This document shows positions 19,654 through 27,162 of a stretch of 64,000 bases of DNA, piece by piece. Below the pieces are notes generated by a model, which saw only the letters and a list, made by a program, of their open reading frames with translations, searched no databases and was not told where the DNA came from. Made by a program: the position numbers and the translations under genes. How positions within the stretch are numbered: the first letter of the stretch is position 1; each line of letters starts with the position of its first letter. Origin of the DNA: Paludibacteraceae bacterium (GTDB taxonomy: Bacteria > Bacteroidota > Bacteroidia > Bacteroidales > Paludibacteraceae); assembly GCA_024401475.1 (NCBI GenBank), contig JAKSKZ010000001.1, positions 186,001-250,000 on the forward strand. The letters are read 5' to 3'.

Positions 19654-19738
19654 CAAATGTTAACACAAAAACAAAGAACGCACCTGACCAAGCGATGCGT
19701 TCTTCAAAAAGCCGAAGCTTCAAAATCTTTTTCGCACT

Positions 19739-19924
19739 TCAATTCATCACCATTGAAAGCATAGGAAGATCTGCCATTTCAGGTCTGCACACCTTGTATG
19801 CCCTAGCGAATTGAAGAATGATGTTTAAAGATGTTTGAGAAGGTTCCTCTTGCGATTTCTTCTCTTTCGAATTATTGCAGGACAATTCGAGATCCTCTAA
19901 AATCTGAGTAAAGGTTTTATCCAT
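19739..19924 (-). CDS. Small hypothetical protein (61 aa)
   Basis: 61 aa starting MDKTFTQILEDLELSC, with a Ser/Glu-rich middle and a helix NIILQFARAYKV. The LNxIxQFARAY-type helix resembles short hypothetical proteins of Bacteroidales recalled from memory. It is soluble, with no signal peptide. Upstream (19990-20007) lies a perfect palindrome that could be an operator. It is transcribed alone on the minus strand inside a gene-poor region. Confidence 0.55.
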   Translation of the reverse strand: MDKTFTQILEDLELSCNNSKEKKSQEEPSQTSLNIILQFARAYKVCRPEMADLPMLSMVMN

Positions 19925-19989
19925 CCAATAACGTTTAAATTAATAATATGAGTTGACTACAACTATACAACGAAGACTTTTAGCAAAAT

Positions 19990-20007
19990 ATTGTATCATT
20001 ATACAAT
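19990..20007. promoter_or_regulatory. Perfect palindrome, operator-like
   Basis: ATTGTAT-CATT-ATACAAT, 7-bp arms, 66 bases upstream of the small minus-strand ORF at 19924. Spacing and symmetry suit a dimeric regulator; no regulator gene is adjacent. Confidence 0.35.
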
Positions 20008-20257
20008 TTTGTTGAAAATTTTACACAATCCATTTTAGGGAAGGTATTCTTCAACTCAACGACGTATCAAGCAACTCCAATCATCTATAAAATAACAAAA
20101 TAACACACACGATCACCAATAAATTCAAAGGAATACGAATTATTAGATTAGGGATAAAACTTCCAAGAAAACCAAAAACATTCAATTAGACAGAAAAAAC
20201 AGAAGACATTTATCAATATTTTACCACTCAAATCATTAATTGCATTAAAAAGTTTTA

Positions 20258-20265
20258 TATTTTTG
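20258..20265 (+). promoter_or_regulatory. -7 box for lipoprotein gene
   Basis: TATTTTTG matches TAnnTTTG, 95 bases before the ATG at 20361, implying a 5' leader of about 90 bases. Confidence 0.5.
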
Positions 20266-20360
20266 CAGAGTGATAATTTCGGAGTATTAAACTAGAATGA
20301 CCCAGATATTTATCTGCTAAATTCCAACTATTTAGTAACACATTAAAAAGGATATATCGA

Positions 20361-21299
20361 ATGAATAAAAAATTACTTTTATTAGGTTCGGCTCTTGCTT
20401 TTCTTGCATCATGCCAAAATGGTAACAAACAAAACGACAACAACTCTGGAGACGACAAAACTACAGCCGCTACAGAAAATCAATGTTGGCCAAAAGTTGA
20501 CGCTGAAGGCAACTACGTTATGCAAGAAGGTGATCCTATTTTCTTGGTATCAGATAAATTCAGAAAGCAATTCATCCACCCTACTCAACAAAACGATTCT
20601 ATCAGCAATTCAAACGAATATAACAAATTTCTTTGGAAAGATTTCGTGTTGAAGATTGCTTCTGGCGAATTCGTTAGTGGTGCTAATGCAAACATGTACG
20701 TGCCAGAAAACTTCGAGACAATGCGAGGTCCACTTTTCGTTCCAATCGACCAAGAAGAGACTGTTAAGTTATCTAAGCAGATGAACACTCAATGGTTTGA
20801 TTTGATGCCAGTTGCATTCACAGAGAAGAGCATGGCAAGTCGCCAAGTTCTCAGTTTCACTGACAAGAAGAGTTGGAACGACATTAGAAAGATGGAAGAC
20901 AGTTTACAAGCCAAGGTGGTTGAAAAATATGGTCTTGAAATTGAGCACTCCGAATGGCTCGCCAACATCAACAACAACTCAGTAAACTTGTACCAAGTTC
21001 AATTCAAGGCAAAAGACAACAAAGTAACCGCTTCTGTCATCGCATTCAAAGAGGATGGCTCTTTCTTTTCTAACGACGAGTCAATCGAATTGGTTGACGG
21101 TAAGGCAAATTGGAATGTTGACGACGATGACAATATCAAGAACGCTCCAAGCATCGCTTGTGTTCTTGAGTCAGAAAACAAGTCAATTGAAATTTACTAC
21201 ATCGAGAGAGCTCCAGAAAGCATCTCTACTGGCGTTTACGTTCTTTGCGCTGACAAACTCAATAAAGTCAGCATGAACGACTGGTATGTAAAGCAATAA
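20361..21299 (+). CDS. Lipoprotein, unknown function
   Basis: 312 aa. Signal peptide with lipobox LASC (MNKKLLLLGSALAFLASC), then a low-complexity Asn/Asp/Gly linker (NGNKQNDNNSGDDKT) typical of surface-exposed or flexible lipoproteins. The mature part has no recognised domain. It is followed by the TPM/LemA cluster after a 57-base gap holding a GC-rich hairpin (21309-21334), so it may be partly co-transcribed with it. Confidence 0.75.
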   Translation: MNKKLLLLGSALAFLASCQNGNKQNDNNSGDDKTTAATENQCWPKVDAEGNYVMQEGDPIFLVSDKFRKQFIHPTQQNDSISNSNEYNKFLWKDFVLKIASGEFVSGANANMYVPENFETMRGPLFVPIDQEETVKLSKQMNTQWFDLMPVAFTEKSMASRQVLSFTDKKSWNDIRKMEDSLQAKVVEKYGLEIEHSEWLANINNNSVNLYQVQFKAKDNKVTASVIAFKEDGSFFSNDESIELVDGKANWNVDDDDNIKNAPSIACVLESENKSIEIYYIERAPESISTGVYVLCADKLNKVSMNDWYVKQ

Positions 21300-21308
21300 A
21301 ACTTAAAC

Positions 21309-21334
21309 TGGGGGAAGCGGGAAACGCTCCCCCA
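21309..21334 (+). terminator. GC-rich hairpin between lipoprotein and TPM genes
   Basis: TGGGGGA...TCCCCCA with an inner GCG/CGC pairing, but no T-run after it. It may act as a partial terminator or an mRNA-stability hairpin rather than a strict stop. Confidence 0.4.
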
Positions 21335-21356
21335 ACAATTCAATCTCTTATAAGAA

Positions 21357-22235
21357 ATGAAAAGAATTGCATTTATTTTACTATCTCTATTTTGTACCAT
21401 AAGCACTTACGCTGCTACTTATAAAAGCGTAGAGGAAATAAAAATGGTCTATTTGGAAGATAGTACTCGTTATGTATGCAACCCTGATGGAATTCTATCA
21501 GAAGACTCCGTTGCCCAAATGGATGCTATGATTGAGTTTTTGGAAGATAGCACATCTATCCAAATCGTCGTTGTTGCCGTAGAGAAAATCGAAAGTGGAG
21601 ACTGCCTACAATTCGCAACAGATTTAGGTAACCACTATGGAATTGGACAAAAAAAGAAAGACAACGGTATGGTAATTCTTCTTTCCACACAAGACAGATG
21701 CATACAATTCGCACCTGGTTCTGGTTTGGAAGCTTACTTACCCGACGCCATCTGCGACAGAATTCAACGTCGCTACATGGAAGAAGACCTAAAAGAAGGC
21801 AGATGGGATGCTGCCATGACAGCCGGTGTCCGTGCAGTATGTGGCTACCTTGATGGTTCAATGAAGCCAGAAATCGACAACGAAGAGGATGGTGATTTCA
21901 TCAAAACGATATTGACATGCCTTGGTTTGACAGGTCTTTTGGCTTGGTATCTCAACCGCAAAGCAAAGAAATGTCCACACTGCAAAAAGATTGGCTTGGA
22001 GCAAAAGAAAGTCAATACATTGTCTGAGACGAACACTTACAAACGTGTTGAGTACGTATTTGTTTGTAAGCACTGCGGACAAACAGTGAAGAGAGAACAA
22101 ACCATCAGCAAAGTACGTTCGACGAACAGGAACAGAGGCGGCTACATCGGTGGCGGTGGCGATGCACCAAGCAACCCTGGCGGTAAATTCGGAGGCGGCC
22201 ATTTTGGTGGCGGTGGTGCCGGAAGACATTTTTAA
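21357..22235 (+). CDS. TPM-domain membrane protein
   Basis: 292 aa. Signal peptide (about 1-20), TPM domain about 40-165 (DGILSEDSVAQMDAMIEFLEDSTSIQIVVV, then GIGQKKKDNGMVILLS and DLKEGRWDAAM), a membrane helix near 180-200, a cytoplasmic zinc-ribbon-like stretch with CPHCK and CKHCG, and a Gly-rich tail (GGGHFGGGGAGRHF). TPM proteins face the periplasm. It is followed by two LemA genes, a pairing seen in many bacteria. Exact function of the pair is not settled. Confidence 0.88.
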   Translation: MKRIAFILLSLFCTISTYAATYKSVEEIKMVYLEDSTRYVCNPDGILSEDSVAQMDAMIEFLEDSTSIQIVVVAVEKIESGDCLQFATDLGNHYGIGQKKKDNGMVILLSTQDRCIQFAPGSGLEAYLPDAICDRIQRRYMEEDLKEGRWDAAMTAGVRAVCGYLDGSMKPEIDNEEDGDFIKTILTCLGLTGLLAWYLNRKAKKCPHCKKIGLEQKKVNTLSETNTYKRVEYVFVCKHCGQTVKREQTISKVRSTNRNRGGYIGGGGDAPSNPGGKFGGGHFGGGGAGRHF

Positions 22236-22278
22236 CAGTAAAAAAACAATTATTTTTAACTATAAAACATTAAAGAAA

Positions 22279-22860
22279 ATGAACAAAACAACATTAGGAG
22301 TTTTAGGTATTGTCGCAGCACTTGCTCTTTGGGTAATCAGCACTTACAATGGTCTTGTGACAAAAGAAGAGGGTGTTAAGACATCTTGGGCTAACGTTGA
22401 GACTCAATATCAACGTCGTATGGATTTGATTCCTAACTTGGTTAACGTAGTTAAGGGATATGCAGCTCACGAGAAAGAGACATTCGAGGCTGTTATCAAG
22501 GCGAGAGCAGAGGCTACGCAAATCAAACTTAGCATCGACGATTTGAGCGAAGAGAACTTGGCTAAGATGCAAGCAGCTCAAAACTCTTTGAGTGGCGCTC
22601 TCGGTCGTTTGATGGCTGTAACTGAGAACTACCCTGAATTGAAGGCAAACGATCAATTCAAGGAATTGCAATCTCAATTGGAAGGTACAGAAAACGGTAT
22701 CGCTAACGCTCGCCGTAATTACAACGAGACTGCGCAAGGATACAACACAGATATCCGTGTATTCCCAGGATCACTTGTAGCAATGATCTTCGGTCTTAAG
22801 GAACATCCTTACTTCAAGGCTGACGAGGGTGCACAAAAGGCTCCTACTGTACAATTCTAA
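22279..22860 (+). CDS. LemA family protein, copy 1
   Basis: 193 aa from the ATG at 22279; a longer frame upstream overlaps the TPM gene and is not used. N-terminal membrane helix (about 5-24), then the family signature VKTSWANVETQYQRRMDLIPNLVNVVKGYA and the helical core HEKETFEAVIKARAEAT. It is about 70 per cent identical, without gaps, to the next gene (137 of 193 positions counted by eye), so the two are tandem paralogues. An intrinsic terminator follows at 22891. Confidence 0.92.
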   Translation: MNKTTLGVLGIVAALALWVISTYNGLVTKEEGVKTSWANVETQYQRRMDLIPNLVNVVKGYAAHEKETFEAVIKARAEATQIKLSIDDLSEENLAKMQAAQNSLSGALGRLMAVTENYPELKANDQFKELQSQLEGTENGIANARRNYNETAQGYNTDIRVFPGSLVAMIFGLKEHPYFKADEGAQKAPTVQF

Positions 22861-22890
22861 AATCCTAACACTAATAGGATTCCCCAAAAC

Positions 22891-22925
22891 AAAAGGCAAA
22901 AACGTCTGTTTTTGCCTTTTATTTT
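22891..22925 (+). terminator. Intrinsic terminator after LemA copy 1
   Basis: Perfect 13-bp stem AAAAGGCAAAAAC/GTTTTTGCCTTTT with loop GTCT and a T-rich tail. Confidence 0.85.
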
Positions 22926-22977
22926 AATCACACAATGGTAGGCACCCTACCCTAACAAAACAAATAAAAATAAGGAC

Positions 22978-23559
22978 ATGAACAAATCAACATTAATCGT
23001 GCTCGGCGTTCTTGCCGCTGCCGTTCTTTGGGTAATCTCAACCTATAATGGTCTCGTTGACAAAGAAGAGAAAGTGAAAACAGCTTGGGCTAACGTTGAG
23101 TCACAATACCAACGTCGTTCGGACTTGATTCCTAACTTGGTCACAGTGGTCAAGGGATATGCCACCCATGAGAAAGAGACTTTCGAAGCCGTAGTCAAGG
23201 CAAGAGCCGAGGCTACTCAAATCAAACTTAGCATGGATGATTTGAACGACGAAAAATTGGCGCAATTGGAGGCTGCACAAAACACATTGGGCGGCGCACT
23301 CGGTCGTTTGATGGCAATCTCAGAAAACTATCCTGATTTGAAGGCTAACGAACAATTCTTGGAGTTGCAAGCTCAATTGACAGGCACAGAGAACCGAATC
23401 GCATTTGTCCGCTCTGAATACAACAAAATCACGAAGGAGTACGACACAGAGATTCGTTTGTTCCCAACCTCCCTCATAGCCAACCTATTTGGCTTCAAGG
23501 AATACTCTTACTTCAAATCAGACGAAGGTGCAAGCAGTGCTCCATCCGTTAATCTATAA
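22978..23559 (+). CDS. LemA family protein, copy 2
   Basis: 193 aa. Same layout as copy 1: N-terminal membrane helix, VKTAWANVESQYQRRSDLIPNLVTVVKGYA, and the coiled helical core. Differences from copy 1 are concentrated in the last 100 residues, while residues 27-89 are nearly identical. It is separated from copy 1 by a terminator, so it probably has its own promoter; none matching TAnnTTTG is obvious in the 53-base gap. Confidence 0.92.
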   Translation: MNKSTLIVLGVLAAAVLWVISTYNGLVDKEEKVKTAWANVESQYQRRSDLIPNLVTVVKGYATHEKETFEAVVKARAEATQIKLSMDDLNDEKLAQLEAAQNTLGGALGRLMAISENYPDLKANEQFLELQAQLTGTENRIAFVRSEYNKITKEYDTEIRLFPTSLIANLFGFKEYSYFKSDEGASSAPSVNL

Positions 23560-23572
23560 GAGAATTTAATTT

Positions 23573-23612
23573 CAAAGGGCAAAACGATTCTTTCGCTTTT
23601 GCCCTTTGTTTT
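23573..23612 (+). terminator. Intrinsic terminator after LemA copy 2
   Basis: Perfect 12-bp stem CAAAGGGCAAAA/TTTTGCCCTTTG followed by TTTTC. Confidence 0.85.
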
Positions 23613-23644
23613 CACACATCAATTGGACGTCCACCCAACGAACC

Positions 23645-23684
23645 AACCACAAGGGATTGCAATCGGGCAACCACAAGGGATTGC
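23645..23684. repeat. Direct repeat, 16 bp, two copies
   Basis: AACCACAAGGGATTGC occurs at 23645-23660 and again at 23669-23684. The second copy is followed by CCCCTAC, giving a GGGCAA...TTGCCC hairpin. It resembles dispersed intergenic repeats of Bacteroidota (from memory). Confidence 0.65.
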
Positions 23685-23728
23685 CCCTACAAAGGTTCAA
23701 CGATAAGACGTCTCTTAATTCTATTATC

Positions 23729-23938
23729 GTGAACATTTACGTCAACGAAAAGAAAATCCGCATATTCGAAGGAGCGAAGGTCAGAGATGCGGTAACAAGA
23801 TATTTGTCGAGACAAAAAAAAGAGACATCATTAGTCAATAATGCCGAAGTAAAAGACAAAGACGGGCACATCATCGACCTAGATGGAAGACTTAGTAAAG
23901 AATCATCAATAACCTTCATTATAAAAGAAGAACAATGA
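23729..23938 (+). CDS. Small beta-grasp-like protein coupled to 5'-nucleotidase
   Basis: 69 aa if started at the GTG at 23729 (VNIYVNEKKIRIFEGAKVRDAVTRYL); the frame is open further upstream but runs through the repeat at 23645-23684, so that part is unlikely to be translated. The pattern of two short strands, a helix (KVRDAVTRYL) and later strands ending SSITFIIKEEQ suggests a ubiquitin/ThiS-like beta-grasp fold, by eye only. Its stop overlaps the start of the next gene by 4 bases. Function unknown. Confidence 0.6.
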   Translation: MNIYVNEKKIRIFEGAKVRDAVTRYLSRQKKETSLVNNAEVKDKDGHIIDLDGRLSKESSITFIIKEEQ

Positions 23939-25368
23939 AAACACTTTTCAAAGCAGCACTTCTCTCTCTCCTATTCCTGCCCAACCTACAGGCAGAGGAG
24001 AAGAAAACAATAAACATCCTTTCGGTGAACGACATGCACGCCAGCATAGAGCACTTCCCGAAATTGGCCTACATCGTGGATAGCATCCGTAAAAACGACC
24101 CTGACGTTCTTATCCTATCGGCAGGCGACAATCGCACGGGGAACCCACTTAACGACCGATACGAAGACCCTTCCTACCCTATGACGGCTCTTATGAACGC
24201 CGTAGGCTTCAACGGTTCGGCCATCGGTAACCACGAGTTCGATGCTACAGTGTCTGGTTTCAGGTCGCAATCCAACCAATCTAATTTCAAATACATCTGT
24301 GCGAACATTGAACCTAATGACACCTTGAAAATCAACGTCCAACCATTCAAATTCTTCGAACGCAACGGTGTTAAAATCGGCGTATTAGGCATCATCCAAC
24401 GTGGCACTAACGGCCTTCCCGATACTCATCCAAACAACATCAAAGGCATTAAGTTCTATCCAGAGGAAGAAACCATCGCCAAATACAAGTGGATGCGCGA
24501 GCAATGCGATGTTTTGATTCTCCTCACCCACTGCGGCTACGAGGCAGACGTGGAATTCGCCAAGAAATTCCCTTATTTCGATTTGATAATCGGAGGGCAC
24601 TCCCATACTAAAGTGGAGGGCGTGGATCTCCACAACGGTGTCTTGGTCACACAAACAGAGAACAAACTAAAGTATGTTTCTCACACTCAAATCGAGGTGG
24701 AAAACAACAAGGTAGTCAACAAGACCACTAAATTGTTGCCTGTAAAGAAATCTAAGAATACCGTTGCTTCCATCCAAGCCATGGTGGATAAATTTAGCGA
24801 CAACAAAGAACTTCAGCGTCCAGTCGTTATGATCGACGAGGATTTGACAACATTCAACGAATTGGGTTATCTTCTCTGCGACGGATTGCAGAAAATGACC
24901 GATGCTGACATTGCCATTCAAAACTTCGGAGGAATCCGTTATGGCGAGTTTCCTAAAGGAAACATGACTGTCAACGACTTGCTTCGACTCGACCCGTTCG
25001 GAAATGAAGCAGTCATGTATGAATTGACAGGCGAAGAGTTGAAGAGTTTGCTCATCGACTGCCGTCTTCACGACGAAGACCGTTCGCCAGTCATCTCAGG
25101 TGCTAAATACGAAATCACCATTGACAAGAAGAACAAGCAGAAAGTAAAAGGTTTGAAACTCTACCAAGAGAACGGCAAACCATTCGACATGAAGCGCGTT
25201 TACAAGGTGGTTGTAAATAGTTATATTGCTTCCATCTGCGACTTCCCTCACGAAAGAGACGAGAAGAGTTTGTTCAAAGTCTGCTCAGACATGCTGATGG
25301 AATATCTGGAGAATCAAAAGCATGTGAACTACAAAGGGAAAGACACTGTAAAAGAGATTATCAAATAA
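23935..25368 (+). CDS. Secreted 5'-nucleotidase / UshA-type metallophosphoesterase
   Basis: 477 aa. Signal peptide (about 1-20). Calcineurin-like metal-binding motifs in order: VNDMHASIE, SAGDNRTG, IGNHEFDA, LTHCGYE, GGHSHTK. C-terminal 5'-nucleotidase domain about 280-470 (IQNFGGIRYGEFPKGNMTVNDLLRLDPFGNE). Expected to act in the periplasm on nucleotides. Translationally coupled to the small gene before it. Confidence 0.9.
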   Translation: MKTLFKAALLSLLFLPNLQAEEKKTINILSVNDMHASIEHFPKLAYIVDSIRKNDPDVLILSAGDNRTGNPLNDRYEDPSYPMTALMNAVGFNGSAIGNHEFDATVSGFRSQSNQSNFKYICANIEPNDTLKINVQPFKFFERNGVKIGVLGIIQRGTNGLPDTHPNNIKGIKFYPEEETIAKYKWMREQCDVLILLTHCGYEADVEFAKKFPYFDLIIGGHSHTKVEGVDLHNGVLVTQTENKLKYVSHTQIEVENNKVVNKTTKLLPVKKSKNTVASIQAMVDKFSDNKELQRPVVMIDEDLTTFNELGYLLCDGLQKMTDADIAIQNFGGIRYGEFPKGNMTVNDLLRLDPFGNEAVMYELTGEELKSLLIDCRLHDEDRSPVISGAKYEITIDKKNKQKVKGLKLYQENGKPFDMKRVYKVVVNSYIASICDFPHERDEKSLFKVCSDMLMEYLENQKHVNYKGKDTVKEIIK

Positions 25369-25385
25369 GGATTTCCCGAACAAAA

Positions 25386-25417
25386 AAAACGCAGAAGCCA
25401 ACCGACTTCTGCGTTTT
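25386..25417. terminator. Bidirectional intrinsic terminator
   Basis: Perfect 12-bp stem AAAACGCAGAAG/CTTCTGCGTTTT between the convergent nucleotidase and mscS genes. Confidence 0.85.
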
Positions 25418-25461
25418 CTATTTCAATCTGTCTATCTTTCAAGCGACAGCCTTCCTCAGCA

Positions 25462-26367
25462 TCAATCTTGATGCAAATGAACATCCATCTGAGGGAATGG
25501 AATATTGAGACCGTGAGAATTGAATGTCTTGTAAACTCTCTCGTTCATTGAGAAGAACACATCCCAATAATCAGCCGATTTAACCCACGCACGAACTACC
25601 AAATCAACAGAACTGCAGTTCAAAGCAGTCAAAGCTATAAATGGAGCTGGATCTTTCAAAACACGAGCATCAGAGACCAACAAATCATTGATGACTGCCT
25701 TAGCTTTATCGTAATCATCTCCGTAAGCAATATTGAAGACCCAATCCACACGACGAGTCTCCTCCTTTGAATAGTTAGTCACAATTCCAGTTGACAAACC
25801 ACCGTTAGGAACGATAATCACCTTGTTGTCCAAAGTGTTGAAAATAGTATTGAAGATTTGAATCTCCTTAATGGTTCCGATAATGCCTTGAGCCTCAACA
25901 AAATCACCAACCTTGAAAGGCTTGAACAAAAGGATCATCACACCACCTGCAAAGTTCTGCAAAGTTCCGCTCAACGCCATACCGATGGCAACACCAGCCG
26001 AAGCAAAAAGGGCAACAAACGACGAAGTCTCAATACCCAAAATTCCGATAACCGAAATGATCAAGAAGAAGGTCAAGATAACACTTACCAAACTCTTCAA
26101 GAAAGAGCCCAAAGAGACCTCCACATTACGTCTTTCCAACATCTTGGCAAAGAGACTCTTCAATCGGTTGATAATCCAACGACCAACGAAGAAAACCACT
26201 AAAGCCAATAGAATGCGAGAGCCAAAACTCATCAACATATCCACACCTTTCTCCCATACCAAGTTAAGCAACTCTTGGTAGTCGGTATTTGCGACCACTT
26301 CAGGATCAAGAACTTTCGCCACGACAGAATCGACCACCGTGCTGTCTGCAATTACATTTTCATCCAT
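25462..26367 (-). CDS. mscS: Small-conductance mechanosensitive channel MscS
   Basis: 301 aa, near the E. coli MscS length. Three membrane helices (about 45-65, 90-112, 118-140). The pore helix is SFVALFASAGVAIGMALSGTLQNFAGGVMIL and the beta domain VGDFVEAQGIIGTIKEI. Known role: tension-gated release of osmolytes on hypo-osmotic shock. Its own promoter box lies at 26397-26404 minus, downstream of the candidate sRNA terminator. Confidence 0.93.
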   Translation of the reverse strand: MDENVIADSTVVDSVVAKVLDPEVVANTDYQELLNLVWEKGVDMLMSFGSRILLALVVFFVGRWIINRLKSLFAKMLERRNVEVSLGSFLKSLVSVILTFFLIISVIGILGIETSSFVALFASAGVAIGMALSGTLQNFAGGVMILLFKPFKVGDFVEAQGIIGTIKEIQIFNTIFNTLDNKVIIVPNGGLSTGIVTNYSKEETRRVDWVFNIAYGDDYDKAKAVINDLLVSDARVLKDPAPFIALTALNCSSVDLVVRAWVKSADYWDVFFSMNERVYKTFNSHGLNIPFPQMDVHLHQD

Positions 26368-26396
26368 ATATCTATTATTTAATTAGTTTGACTCGG

Positions 26397-26404
26397 CAAA
26401 GTTA
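26397..26404 (-). promoter_or_regulatory. -7 box for mscS
   Basis: Minus-strand TAACTTTG, matching TAnnTTTG, 30 bases before the mscS ATG. Confidence 0.55.
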
Positions 26405-26483
26405 ACTCTATTTTTCCGCTTTCCGAAACAATGTAAAGCCGCAACGGCCTCGGATTGAGATTTTCTTAACCCATTTTGATAAA

Positions 26484-26611
26484 AAAAGAAGATGCTGATA
26501 ACGAATTACCAGCATCTATTTTTGCCTGCAAAAAAGATTGCAAACGTTTGCAGGCAACGTCTGACAACAGTCAGACAGCCTTTGAGTTATTATAACATCA
26601 CAGGCTAAGGT
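26484..26611 (-). ncRNA. Candidate small RNA, about 128 nt, three hairpins
   Basis: On the minus strand a -7 box TATCTTTG (26618-26625) is followed by three perfect hairpins: GTCTGAC/GTCAGAC (26559-26576), GCCTGCAAA/TTTGCAGGC (26524-26555) and AGATGCTG/CAGCATCT (26490-26517). The last is followed by TTC and a seven-T run, i.e. an intrinsic terminator. The unit ends about 80 bases before mscS's own promoter. No ORF is carried. It could be an independent sRNA or a terminated leader; start point is inferred from the box. Confidence 0.55.
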
Positions 26612-26617
26612 TCTATG

Positions 26618-26625
26618 CAAAGATA
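26618..26625 (-). promoter_or_regulatory. -7 box for candidate sRNA
   Basis: Minus-strand TATCTTTG matches TAnnTTTG. No clear -33 TTG at 19-21 bases. Confidence 0.45.
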
Positions 26626-26775
26626 ATCATAATCACCTACACCTAAAAAACTTTTCATCCTATTTTTATTAATTACATATAAATCAAACAATTAACAGAC
26701 AACCATTGCAAAAAGAAGATGTTAACACTAAAACCGAAGCTATAGCATCAAAAGCGTTTACAAAATTTAACTACT

Positions 26776-26955
26776 ATGCAAAGATTAACCAAAAACGACC
26801 ATTTTCAAACATTAAGAGGACTAAGCGAACCGTCCATCGTACAAATCAACAGCAAAACACTTAAATTTCAGCCAAATCGTAAGCAAGACGAATTAAAGCG
26901 TCATATCCGTCCAAGAAAAAACATCGAAAAAATGTTGCAGGATTATGTTTTATAA
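26776..26955 (+). CDS. Small basic hypothetical ORF (59 aa)
   Basis: ATG at 26776, TAA at 26953-26955; 59 codons. Begins MQRLTKNDHFQTLRGLSEPS and is basic, with a cluster RHIRPRKN near the C-terminus; no hydrophobic segment. Composition looks protein-like, but no family is recognised and no strong promoter is seen before it. The -33 element of the promoter of the next mini-gene overlaps its last codons. Could be chance. Confidence 0.35.
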   Translation: MQRLTKNDHFQTLRGLSEPSIVQINSKTLKFQPNRKQDELKRHIRPRKNIEKMLQDYVL

Positions 26956-26965
26956 CATAATTTTG
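26935..26965 (+). promoter_or_regulatory. Canonical Bacteroidota promoter (-33 and -7)
   Basis: TTG at 26935-26937, a 20-base spacer, and TAATTTTG at 26958-26965, an excellent match to TTTG-N19-21-TAnnTTTG. Transcription would start near 26972 and read into the 19-codon ORF at 27016. Confidence 0.65.
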
Positions 26966-27015
26966 CAACATCAAAATAAGGGAAATATATTACTAACAGA
27001 TAAAAAACAAATAAG

Positions 27016-27075
27016 ATGGCTTGCTTGAATTTGATTATCATCGCTCTCTGTAAAAAGTACGCTCCTAAGTTCTAA
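27016..27075 (+). CDS. Putative 19-aa hydrophobic peptide
   Basis: ATG at 27016, TAA at 27073. The peptide is MACLNLIIIALCKKYAPKF: a short hydrophobic core flanked by two cysteines, then a basic tail. It lies about 44 bases after the predicted start of a transcript driven by a canonical promoter and 50 bases before an intrinsic terminator, so the whole transcript is about 190 nt with this as the only sensible frame. It may be a small membrane peptide or toxin-like peptide; alternatively the RNA itself is the product. Confidence 0.4.
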   Translation: MACLNLIIIALCKKYAPKF

Positions 27076-27124
27076 TTAGGATTATCCACTTTTTGAGTAA
27101 AAAGAAAGTTTTTAAGGTTGATTG

Positions 27125-27162
27125 CGCATCCGGTATTCTCATATCGAATGCGTTGTTTTTTT
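27125..27162 (+). terminator. Intrinsic terminator of the 19-aa ORF unit
   Basis: Stem CGCATCCG/CGAATGCG with one mismatch, followed by TTG and a seven-T run. Confidence 0.7.

Larger units (their letters stand above)
18994..19738. other. Gene-poor stretch with hairpin repeats and terminator
   Basis: No credible coding frame. It contains a structured repeat at 19129-19203, an inverted repeat TTAGAAAC/GTTTCTAA at 19552-19576 and an intrinsic-terminator-like hairpin at 19616-19653. A short non-coding transcript ending there is possible, but no clear promoter was found. Confidence 0.5.
19925..20360. other. Intergenic region with operator-like palindrome
   Basis: No credible ORF. It holds the palindrome ATTGTAT-N4-ATACAAT at 19990-20007 and the -7 box at 20258-20265 of the downstream lipoprotein gene; otherwise AT-rich with nothing recognised. 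Confidence 0.5.

Noticed and set aside
23606..23728. Upstream extension of the 69-aa frame
   Set aside because: It would translate the duplicated intergenic repeat; the GTG at 23729 gives a sensible protein start.
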